DNA of 9,298 nucleotides from Bacteroidetes bacterium GWA2_31_9b. Lineage in GTDB: Bacteria > Bacteroidota > Bacteroidia > Bacteroidales > UBA12077. Shown one piece after another: positions 1-6,284 of this stretch. The notes beneath the pieces are model-generated. The model was not told the origin of the DNA. It was given only the letters and a program-made list of their open reading frames with translations, and ran no database searches. The DNA lies in assembly GCA_001769005.1 (NCBI GenBank), contig MENE01000022.1, forward strand, positions 12,585-21,882, read 5' to 3'. The position numbers were made by a program, and so were the translations under genes. The first letter of the stretch is position 1; each line of letters opens with the position of its first letter.

Positions 1-24
1 TAAACAAAAAAGTTAAAACCAATT

Positions 25-411
25 ATGGAATTACAAAAACACAGTTTATTATATGTTGATGATGAAAAAGTTAATCTTGAACTTTTTTTTCTTTCATTTC
101 GTCGTGACTTTGAAATCTATTTAGCAAATTCAGCAAAAGAAGGACTTATATTTCTTGAAAAGAATAAAGTTGATGTTATTATAACTGATCAAAAAATGCC
201 CGAAATGACTGGTGTTGAGTTTTTATGTGAAATAAACAGGAGATTTCCTGACATACCACCTTGTCGTTTAATGATTTCAGGATATACACGTAATGAAGAT
301 ATTGAATCTGCTTTTAATAATTATAAATTATTTGAGTTTATTTCTAAACCCTGGAATGCAATACAACTTAAAAAAACAATATTAACAGCTATTGAAAAAT
401 GCCATGGATAA
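25..411 (+). CDS. Stand-alone response-regulator receiver (REC) protein, no output domain
   Basis: This 128-residue protein is a single CheY-like receiver domain. The acidic pocket is D12-D13 in YVDDE, the expected phospho-acceptor is D55 in TDQKMPEMTG, the switch Ser/Thr position is S85 in MISGYT, and the conserved lysine is K108 in SKPW. All key residues are present, so it should accept phosphate in the cytoplasm. It has no DNA-binding or enzymatic output, so it probably acts as a phosphate shuttle or sink, or by protein contact. It overlaps the next gene, a hybrid kinase whose receiver is visibly similar, which suggests duplication and a shared phosphorelay. The ATG at 25 lies close to the window edge and no Shine-Dalgarno sequence is visible. 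An upstream gene may share the transcript. Family assignment is firm; the partner is inferred. Confidence 0.93.
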   Translation: MELQKHSLLYVDDEKVNLELFFLSFRRDFEIYLANSAKEGLIFLEKNKVDVIITDQKMPEMTGVEFLCEINRRFPDIPPCRLMISGYTRNEDIESAFNNYKLFEFISKPWNAIQLKKTILTAIEKCHG

Positions 412-1549
412 AAAATTTTCCATACTATATGTAGATGATGAAGAAAGTAATTTACATATATTTAAAGATACATTTCGTAGAGAATATATTATATATACAG
501 CAATTAGTGCAAAAGAAGGATTAAAAATTCTTGATAATGAGAAAATAGATCTTATTCTTACTGATCAACGAATGCCAGAAATGGATGGTGTTGAATTTTT
601 AAAAAATGCTTTAAAAAATTATCCTGATTTAAACCGCATTCTTATTACAGCATATAGCGATTTTGATGCTATTCGAAATGCAATAAATGAAGCTCAGATT
701 TTTCAATATATTCAAAAACCCTGGACAGAAGATAAGTTAAGATCAATTATTGAACAGGGACTTGAAGTTTATAGGTTAAAAATTGAAAATACTAAACTAA
801 CTAATGATTTAAAAGATAAAAATGAGCAGTTGGTGAAAATGAATAGTGAACTTTTGAATTTAGACAAACTCAAAAATGATTTTTTATCCTTAATTAGTCA
901 TGAAATAAGAACTCCATTAAATGGATTAGTAGGTCCATTTCAGCTTTTAAAAGAAGAATTTAAAAATGAATCTGAAAATATTTTAACACTATTTAATATT
1001 TTAGAAAATTCAGTTAATAAACTCGAACAGTTTTCAATTTCTGCACTTAACATAACAGCGCTTAAATCAAAAAAATATAAAGTTCATTTAGAAGATGTTG
1101 ATTTTAATCAAGTTTTACAATCAACTATTTCACTTCTTGGAGACAATATTTACAATAAAAAAGTAAATTTTATATATGATATAAAAGCAAATGTAGTAAT
1201 TGCAGATTTAGATTTGTTTAAAATTAGCTTAAAGGAACTCATAGAAAATGCAATTAAATTTTCAGACGAAGCAGGAGTTATAAATATCAAAACATTTATA
1301 GAAGATGAATGGGTAGTTATTCAAGTTACTGATAAAGGAAAAGGCTTAGAGCCAAAATATTTAGATCATTTATTTGAGTTATTTATTTCGAGTGATGATA
1401 TAAAAAATAAAGGTTTAGGTCTCAATTTGGCTTTAATAAAACTAATTATGGATGCTCATTCTGGGAAAATAGAAATTAAAAACAATGACAAAATACAAGG
1501 AGTAACTGTAAAACTCTATTTCAAAAATACAAAACAAACATTAAAATAA
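404..1549 (+). CDS. Soluble hybrid histidine kinase: N-terminal receiver, HisKA, HATPase
   Basis: This 381-residue protein, counted from ATG 404, has an N-terminal receiver at about residues 5-118. Its acidic pocket is D11-D12, the phospho-acceptor is D54 in TDQRMPEMDG, the switch residue is T82 and the lysine is K105 in QKPW. A charged helix likely to form a coiled coil follows at about 118-158. The HisKA H-box has H166 in SHEIRTPLNG. The ATPase domain has an N-box with E281-N282, a G1 box DKGKG at 310-314 and a G2 box GLGL at 337-340. There is no signal peptide, membrane segment or PAS/GAF sensor, so input probably comes from phosphorylation of its own receiver. A TTG start at 392 is possible, but ATG 404, which overlaps the upstream stop by 8 bases, is more likely. 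It is probably translated with the upstream receiver gene. Confidence 0.93.
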   Translation: MDKKFSILYVDDEESNLHIFKDTFRREYIIYTAISAKEGLKILDNEKIDLILTDQRMPEMDGVEFLKNALKNYPDLNRILITAYSDFDAIRNAINEAQIFQYIQKPWTEDKLRSIIEQGLEVYRLKIENTKLTNDLKDKNEQLVKMNSELLNLDKLKNDFLSLISHEIRTPLNGLVGPFQLLKEEFKNESENILTLFNILENSVNKLEQFSISALNITALKSKKYKVHLEDVDFNQVLQSTISLLGDNIYNKKVNFIYDIKANVVIADLDLFKISLKELIENAIKFSDEAGVINIKTFIEDEWVVIQVTDKGKGLEPKYLDHLFELFISSDDIKNKGLGLNLALIKLIMDAHSGKIEIKNNDKIQGVTVKLYFKNTKQTLK

Positions 1550-1622
1550 AGGAAAACAATTAATTAGACTATCCTTGCTATGTAATTTTAAATAGATACA
1601 TTCATCGTAAATCAGTAATATT

Positions 1623-1646
1623 AGGTAACTTAAAGTTACCTTTTTT
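1623..1646 (+). terminator. Rho-independent terminator after the two-component pair
   Basis: AGGTAACT (1623-1630) and AGTTACCT (1634-1641) form an 8-bp stem with a TAA loop, followed on the + strand by a run of Ts through 1646. It lies 74 bases after the hybrid kinase stop codon and should separate that unit from what follows. Confidence 0.85.
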
Positions 1647-2033
1647 ATGAACTATAAATTAATCCTAAAATTTTGTAAATTAAATCTTTACTCGAAACCT
1701 TTTTCTCAAAATCAAGACTTGCTACATCCGATTCCTACGCATGAAAGAGAAATTACAATTCGAATAAATTACAATATCTAACATAGAAGAATTATTTTTT
1801 AATATTTAATTATATCTATTTGATATTATGCGTATAACAATCTTATTTGAATCGTTTAACTATTATTATAGATTTAACCTGCTTGAAAAAAATGCTTTTA
1901 AACCAATAAGTGTTTTTAATTGTCATATTGTTACGTAAACACATAAAAAAGCATAAGAATATAAATTGGTATTAGATCTAAAGATATTATTAAAAAAATA
2001 GATAGTAAAAAGTAAATATTAAAAATTACAATT
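1647..2033. other. Gene-free AT-rich stretch
   Basis: I see no convincing coding frame here on the + strand, where stops are dense in all frames. No tRNA, IS end or CRISPR-like repeat is visible. The stretch lies between the terminator of the two-component pair and the inverted-repeat region upstream of 2177. It is long for this otherwise compact window, so it could be a decayed gene or hold an unrecognised small RNA, but nothing specific supports either. Confidence 0.5.
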
Positions 2034-2075
2034 TTTTATCAGATTATATAAATCAATATTGATATATTATTGTTA

Positions 2076-2083
2076 TATATTTG
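2076..2083 (+). promoter_or_regulatory. Candidate Bacteroidota -7 promoter element
   Basis: TATATTTG fits the Bacteroidota sigma-ABfr -7 consensus TAnnTTTG exactly and lies 93 bases before the ATG at 2177. I see no well-spaced -33 TTTG; the nearest TTG (2059-2061) is too close. The call is therefore partial. If used, transcription would begin near 2090, just before the dyad at 2098-2112. Confidence 0.35.
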
Positions 2084-2097
2084 AGAAACAAACATCT

Positions 2098-2112
2098 GAT
2101 TAAACTTTAATC
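2098..2112. promoter_or_regulatory. Short dyad, possible operator or 5'-leader hairpin
   Basis: GATTAAA (2098-2104) and TTTAATC (2106-2112) form a perfect 7-bp dyad around one C. It falls immediately downstream of the candidate -7 box, where a repressor site or leader hairpin would be expected. It overlaps the right arm of the 13-bp inverted repeat. It is AT-rich, so chance is possible. Confidence 0.3.
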
Positions 2113-2176
2113 TGATAAAATAATTTTCTTAAATCAATCATTTTGAATATCTTTATTTAATTTAAAAAAAATATTG

Positions 2177-2881
2177 ATGTTTTTAATTAAATTTTATAGT
2201 TCTGTTACTACCAATTATGAGTTGTATCTTATAATTGCTCTTTTACTTTATATTTTATATTTACATTTAAAGTTAGTAAAAAAAGATTCTATAATATCTT
2301 CTCACTTTGAACTGTTACAATCACAAAAACTGGATTGGAAAAAAACTGAAATGCCTAACTATTTTGACAATTTCGACAAAAAAACATCGAAAGATAAGTT
2401 TTTAAATGACGATATTTATTCATTCTTATTTGCTGATAATGAAGATGTAAAAATATACTTACACTATACAAGAACAGAGAGAATAGCAAAAGATATTTTA
2501 GTTGAAGGATTTAAATTTGTTAATTCGTTTTACAAAACAGCAGAGTTGGTTTTTAATGATAAACTTTATTTAGTTCATAGACACAATGAACACAAGCAAT
2601 ATGGAGAATTTGTAATAGTTATAAGTATATCTAAAAAAACTTTTAACCATTATACACAAGAACTTTCAAAGTTACAAGCAAAAAATATTGCTGTTGAACA
2701 AATCCTTACTGAAGTATTACCTTATATCGATGAAAATTCAGAAGAAGTTTTTACTTGTCCAAAACAATTTATTAAAGGTTATTTTAATTATGTTGATGGA
2801 AGTATTATTAAAAATTCAAACTACAATACAAATTATAATTCTATAAGTTTTGAGGAGAATCTTAATAAACTTAAAACTTGA
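2177..2881 (+). CDS. Membrane-anchored protein of unknown function, possible ADP-ribosyltransferase-like fold
   Basis: I do not recognise the family of this 234-residue protein. One hydrophobic segment at about residues 16-34 is followed by lysines (LKLVKK), which predicts a single-pass inner-membrane anchor with the rest in the cytoplasm. The soluble part has H96-Y-T98, then an amphipathic helix ending ILVEGF (I107-F112). An H-x-T followed by I...EGF/L resembles motif I of ADP-ribosyltransferase-fold families such as Tpt1 and DarT. A hydrophobic strand FVIVISIS and a C-terminal FIKGYFNY follow. No catalytic Glu can be assigned with confidence, so the enzyme idea is only a hypothesis. The ATG at 2177 is preferred over an overlapping TTG at 2174. 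The gene is followed after 32 bases by the P460-like lipoprotein gene and may share its transcript. Confidence 0.8.
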   Translation: MFLIKFYSSVTTNYELYLIIALLLYILYLHLKLVKKDSIISSHFELLQSQKLDWKKTEMPNYFDNFDKKTSKDKFLNDDIYSFLFADNEDVKIYLHYTRTERIAKDILVEGFKFVNSFYKTAELVFNDKLYLVHRHNEHKQYGEFVIVISISKKTFNHYTQELSKLQAKNIAVEQILTEVLPYIDENSEEVFTCPKQFIKGYFNYVDGSIIKNSNYNTNYNSISFEENLNKLKT

Positions 2882-2913
2882 AAATTAACTATTAACAATT
2901 TAAATTAATCAAT

Positions 2914-3432
2914 ATGAAAAACAAATTTACATTAATTAAACTGATGGTTTTTGTTAGTATCATTTTTGTTAGTTTTTCTTGTGATAATGAAGAAACCAAT
3001 GTAAATATTGACAAAGATCTTTATTCGATGGCTAAATCAACTTCTGGGTTTTCATGGTATAAAAATTCAGATGAATATCTTGAACGAAGCGATAGTAGTG
3101 GTCATAGTCAGCCATTTTTGAGAACACGTTACAATTCAATTGCTGCCTCAATGTTCGATGCGAATGGTAAAATTCTTGAAAATTCAACATTCCCTGATGG
3201 ATCATTAATAGTGAAAGAATTAGTAGATGCAAATTTTGAACTTGAGCTTTATGCAATTCTTTATAAAAAGTATGATAATAAATATACTGATTTAAGAGGA
3301 TGGGTATGGGGATACATTGATGCTGATGGCGAAGTAATTGTTTCTGCATCTGAAAAGGGATCGGGTTGTAGTTACTGCCATTTACAAAGTGAACATATTG
3401 ATTACACACTTATGAACAAATATTTTCCATAA
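2914..3432 (+). CDS. Cytochrome P460-like c-type haem lipoprotein
   Basis: This is a 172-residue lipoprotein. A charged N-terminus and hydrophobic stretch end in SFSC with C23 as the lipidated cysteine, so the mature protein should be anchored in the envelope facing the periplasm. The C-terminus carries one c-type haem motif, C152-S-Y-C155-H156, shortly followed by HIDYT. The preceding block ELYAILYKKY...RGWVWGYIDADG matches the pattern of cytochrome P460 domains, where a single CxxCH sits near the C-terminus after a Trp-Gly-rich strand. Known P460 proteins oxidise hydroxylamine or bind NO and carry an unusual haem-lysine cross-link. I cannot identify that lysine here, so the substrate is unknown. 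An electron-carrier or NO-sensing role is equally possible. It sits between the ART-like gene and a large membrane protein gene, with gaps of 32 and 38 bases. Confidence 0.82.
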   Translation: MKNKFTLIKLMVFVSIIFVSFSCDNEETNVNIDKDLYSMAKSTSGFSWYKNSDEYLERSDSSGHSQPFLRTRYNSIAASMFDANGKILENSTFPDGSLIVKELVDANFELELYAILYKKYDNKYTDLRGWVWGYIDADGEVIVSASEKGSGCSYCHLQSEHIDYTLMNKYFP

Positions 3433-3470
3433 TCCTATTATAAAAAAACTCTTAATAAATAACATATATA

Positions 3471-5099
3471 GTGCAAGCAATTAAAATTAATTACCACAGA
3501 ATAAAGCAAATTGAACCTTATTTCTTTTTCTTCTTTCTGATAATTAATTTAATTCCAGTATTTCTATTTAAATTTTTACCTACACTCGATGGTCCATCAC
3601 ATCTTCATAACTCAAACTTAATAAACAACATCCTTTTCTCCGATTCCGACTTTATAAAGAGTTTTTACAATCTAAATACAGAATTAATTCCAAATTGGAG
3701 CGGACATTTTATTTTGTCCTTATTCAATTTATTTTTACCAGCATGGATTGCAGAAAAAATTCTAATTTTAACATACCTTATCATCTTACCATTAAGTTTC
3801 AGATGGTTTATTAAAAGCATTAGCTCTGATAATTATTACCTATCCTATTTTATATTTCCTTTTTGTTATTCATTTACATTTTTCCTTGGTTTTTATAATT
3901 TCAGTCTTGCTCTAGTACTTTTATTTCTAATTTTAACTTATTGGACAAAAATTCAGAATAATTTAAAGTCAATTCATTTTTTAATTCTCTTTCTACTTTT
4001 TACAGTGCTTTATTTTTCACATGTTTTTGTTTTTTTAATAACAACTTTAGCTATTGCTGTTATTATAATAAAACAACTTACTCTCGACATTGAAATAAAT
4101 TCACTTTATAAAACTTTTCAATTGTTTTTAAAAAAAGTATTATTTGCAGTATTAACTTCTGCTATAGGTATAGCATTATCATTAAACTTTCTCCTTACAC
4201 GTGAAGCTTTTGGTTATTCATATATTCCTAAAATTGAACTCCTTCATTGGTTAAAAAACATTAGGCCAACCATTGTATTCCATTTCGGACACGAAGGTGT
4301 TTATACAAGTATTCTTTTTTATTTAATTGCCGCATTAACCACTATAGCACTATTTAATAAAGTAAAAGAAATAATTAAATCTAGACCTTCTTTTACAGTG
4401 TTTATTAAAAATTCTATTGTTCAAAACGACTTATGGTTTATATTTTCTTTTATTCTTCTTTTGTTGTACTTTTTTATGCCCGACTCAAATGGTTACTCAG
4501 GTTATTTCACTGTACGGTTAGGACTTTTACTATATATGTTTTATTTAATATGGATTGCAACCAGAAATTATAGCAAATGGATTATTATTTCATCAGTTAC
4601 TCTTATCTTTATAGCTAATACAGGTTTAAATTATTATTATCTTAAACAAGTACGAAAACTAAATAAACAAGCTGTTGAAATCAATAATCAAAGTAAATTT
4701 ATTGATAACAATACAGTTGTTTTACCAATGAACTTTTCTTCAAACTGGATGCATGGCCACTTTTCGAATTATTTAGGGATTGATAAACAAGTTGTTATTC
4801 TTGAAAATTATGAATGCAGTACAGGTTACTTCCCAGTTAAATGGAACGATGATAGTTTTCCGAATACAACAATTGGAACTATGTTAAAATCAGATTTTTG
4901 CACCGACTGGAAAACTAATAAATCCAGTTTAAAGCAATATCAGGTTAATTATATTTTTATTATTGGTAATTCGAAAGAACTGGAAGATATTTGTGCACAA
5001 AAATCAATTGAAATGATTGAATGCAATTATGATATGGTATCTCAAACACAAAATACAATTCTTTATAAGCTAAAAAATAATCAGAATAATGTAAATTGA
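3471..5099 (+). CDS. Large multi-pass membrane protein, GT-C glycosyltransferase-like
   Basis: This 542-residue protein is largely hydrophobic to about residue 385, with roughly ten to twelve likely membrane helices. A hydrophilic C-terminal domain of about 155 residues follows. The first helix (about 16-36) is followed by LPTLDGPSHLHN with D40 and H44. An acidic residue in the first outer loop after helix 1, often with a nearby His, is typical of GT-C enzymes (PMT/ArnT-like), which transfer sugars from polyprenyl-phosphate donors on the periplasmic side. This motif and the overall layout are the only evidence, so the sugar and acceptor are unknown. The start is GTG at 3471: an in-frame TAA at 3456-3458 lies just upstream and no ATG is available near the first helix. 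The gene follows the P460-like lipoprotein gene by 38 bases and converges with the - strand gene ending at 5137. Confidence 0.8.
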   Translation: MQAIKINYHRIKQIEPYFFFFFLIINLIPVFLFKFLPTLDGPSHLHNSNLINNILFSDSDFIKSFYNLNTELIPNWSGHFILSLFNLFLPAWIAEKILILTYLIILPLSFRWFIKSISSDNYYLSYFIFPFCYSFTFFLGFYNFSLALVLLFLILTYWTKIQNNLKSIHFLILFLLFTVLYFSHVFVFLITTLAIAVIIIKQLTLDIEINSLYKTFQLFLKKVLFAVLTSAIGIALSLNFLLTREAFGYSYIPKIELLHWLKNIRPTIVFHFGHEGVYTSILFYLIAALTTIALFNKVKEIIKSRPSFTVFIKNSIVQNDLWFIFSFILLLLYFFMPDSNGYSGYFTVRLGLLLYMFYLIWIATRNYSKWIIISSVTLIFIANTGLNYYYLKQVRKLNKQAVEINNQSKFIDNNTVVLPMNFSSNWMHGHFSNYLGIDKQVVILENYECSTGYFPVKWNDDSFPNTTIGTMLKSDFCTDWKTNKSSLKQYQVNYIFIIGNSKELEDICAQKSIEMIECNYDMVSQTQNTILYKLKNNQNNVN

Positions 5100-5136
5100 A
5101 TCATTGCTTTATAAAAAATTACTATTAACTTTTAAT

Positions 5137-5796
5137 CTATTTTGTAAGCTTATTACCTAAATCAAAACAACTTTTCAGTATTTCTTGATTTTTAACTGCA
5201 TCGTTTTTTGCCAATTTTTCAGGTATACTCAGTTTTGTATACAGTTGACTTAATTCATTTTCGTTTTTTGAGATTTGTTTTATTACAGCTAATCGGGTTG
5301 CTTTAATTACATGAAGCCTGTTTTCATCCCCCATAACTTCTTTCATATATTCGAACAAATCAATTACTGGCTGTGCATCAATTTCATCGGATGAACCCAT
5401 AGATAATAGTAACACAAAATCTTTATTCCATTTTTGCCATGGTGTATGTTTTACGGCTTGCTCGGTAATCTGAACATGCACAAGAGAACGAAAACGGTCT
5501 ATAATTTTTTTTAAAGGAGCAGAAACATAATGGAAATATATGGGTGATGCAAAAACCAACACATCGGCTTCGGCAATTTTCTGGCTTAAATCGGCCCAGT
5601 CGTCACCTGAAATGGAACATCGTTTAATTAAGTTGCAGCGTAAACAACCATTGCAATAATCAATTTTTAAATCCTTTGCTAAAACATGCTCAATGTGTTC
5701 AGAATTAATTTTTGCACCATTTAAAAAATGCTCAACTAGTATTGATGTATTTCCTTGTTTTCGTGTACTTCCATCGAGTACAAGTACTTTTTTCAT
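5137..5796 (-). CDS. Flavodoxin-fold NAD(P)H-dependent oxidoreductase with four-cysteine cluster
   Basis: This 219-residue protein belongs to the NADPH-dependent FMN reductase / iron-sulfur flavoprotein group. After the first strand, D8-GSTRKQGNT (9-17) is the FMN phosphate loop. ADVLVFASPIYFHYVSAPLK at about 77-96 is the second flavin-binding region typical of the family. Between them C48-x2-C51-x2-C54-x5-C60 forms a compact cysteine set like that which binds a 4Fe-4S cluster in Isf-type flavoproteins. It may instead be redox or structural in other members. Such proteins transfer electrons from NAD(P)H to quinones, iron or unidentified acceptors in the cytoplasm. It lies 7 bp downstream of the NTF2-like gene on the same strand, so the two are very likely co-transcribed. 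The final residues KLTK end at a TAG. Confidence 0.9.
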   Translation of the reverse strand: MKKVLVLDGSTRKQGNTSILVEHFLNGAKINSEHIEHVLAKDLKIDYCNGCLRCNLIKRCSISGDDWADLSQKIAEADVLVFASPIYFHYVSAPLKKIIDRFRSLVHVQITEQAVKHTPWQKWNKDFVLLLSMGSSDEIDAQPVIDLFEYMKEVMGDENRLHVIKATRLAVIKQISKNENELSQLYTKLSIPEKLAKNDAVKNQEILKSCFDLGNKLTK

Positions 5797-5803
5797 ATAT
5801 CTG

Positions 5804-6181
5804 TTATTTGGAATTTGTAAACGAAGTATCTTTAAAATAATCGCTCATATAGCTTATTTTATCTTCGTTAAAATGGAAAATGGTAACTCCACTATTCGAG
5901 TATGGTTTGCCATCTTTATATTCGCCTTTATTGGTCCATATTGCACAAGCTCTATCGCCTTCAGTAAATATTTCTGAAACAGTAAAAGTTAAGGTTGAAT
6001 ACTTTCGTAAAAGCACGGTAAGAAAAAGAACAACTCTCTTTGCTCCTTCAATTTTCTGTGATCCTGGAAAATCAAATAATAAATTTTCTGCAATATTATT
6101 TTGCATAGCGGAAAAATCACGCATATTCATTGCATCGAACACTCCTTGAGCAAAATTTTTATAAGAAATTGAATTTGTCAT
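5804..6181 (-). CDS. NTF2-like / SnoaL-like small protein
   Basis: This 125-residue protein has the length and pattern of the SnoaL/NTF2 alpha-beta cone fold. N-terminal helices carry FAQGVFDAMNMRDFSAM, then FDFPGSQKIEGA, a central strand set EIFTEGDRACAIWTNKGEY and the terminal strand FHFNEDKISYMSDYF. Members bind small hydrophobic ligands or act as isomerases or cyclases, but the family does not predict a substrate. It has no signal peptide and should be cytoplasmic. It is the first gene of a two-gene - strand unit, 7 bp ahead of the flavoprotein gene, so it may bind or process a compound that the flavoprotein reduces. This pairing is inference. Its start lies 14 bp from a 10-bp inverted repeat shared with the divergent hydrolase gene. 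Confidence 0.85.
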   Translation of the reverse strand: MTNSISYKNFAQGVFDAMNMRDFSAMQNNIAENLLFDFPGSQKIEGAKRVVLFLTVLLRKYSTLTFTVSEIFTEGDRACAIWTNKGEYKDGKPYSNSGVTIFHFNEDKISYMSDYFKDTSFTNSK

Positions 6182-6194
6182 TTTTATAGATTTT

Positions 6195-6230
6195 AAAACT
6201 CATGCAAAATAAAAAAATATCATGAGTTTT
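6195..6230. promoter_or_regulatory. 10-bp inverted repeat in the divergent intergenic region, likely operator
   Basis: AAAACTCATG (6195-6204) and CATGAGTTTT (6221-6230) are exact reverse complements separated by 16 bases. The site is in the only space between the - strand NTF2-like gene and the + strand hydrolase gene, close to the former. It has a T-run on the + strand side, but no gene needs a terminator in this position, so a regulator-binding site is the better reading. On the - strand a near-match to the Bacteroidota -7 box (TTATTTTG, 6212-6205) lies inside the loop. Confidence 0.5.
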
Positions 6231-6284
6231 TCTAATTGAAATTGTTTTCTCTATATTGCTTTATAAAATAGCAAAATAAAAAGT

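Larger units (their letters stand above)
2034..2120. repeat. 13-bp perfect inverted repeat with 61-bp interior, upstream of 2177
   Basis: TTTTATCAGATTA at 2034-2046 is the exact reverse complement of TAATCTGATAAAA at 2108-2120. The repeat does not extend in either direction. The 61-bp interior carries a TAnnTTTG box pointing toward the gene at 2177, and another TCTGATTA copy at 2095-2102. It may be an operator pair, the base of a transcript hairpin, or the ends of a small invertible segment. In such AT-rich DNA a match of this length is uncommon but not impossible by chance. Confidence 0.5.

Noticed and set aside
1720..1960. Possible decayed HTH (LuxR-like) remnant in the + strand translation, with a HEREITIR-like stretch
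   Set aside because: The similarity is a few residues only, stops occur in every frame, and the stretch may be chance in AT-rich DNA.
3032..3409. Long open frame on the - strand within the P460-like gene
   Set aside because: It lies wholly opposite a supported lipoprotein gene, and its translation is rich in His and Gln with no recognisable domain.
5100..5136. Possible terminator between the convergent GT-C-like and flavoprotein genes
   Set aside because: I found no stem of useful length in this 37-base gap.
5103..6268. Shared ATTGCTTTATAAAA at 5103-5116 and 6255-6268
   Set aside because: It is short and AT-rich, shows no flanking symmetry, and occurs in unrelated contexts, so chance is sufficient.
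6256..6274. Weak TTGCT...AGCAA hairpin just upstream of the hydrolase ATG
   Set aside because: The stem is only 5 bp with no tract or loop conservation; I could not separate it from background.
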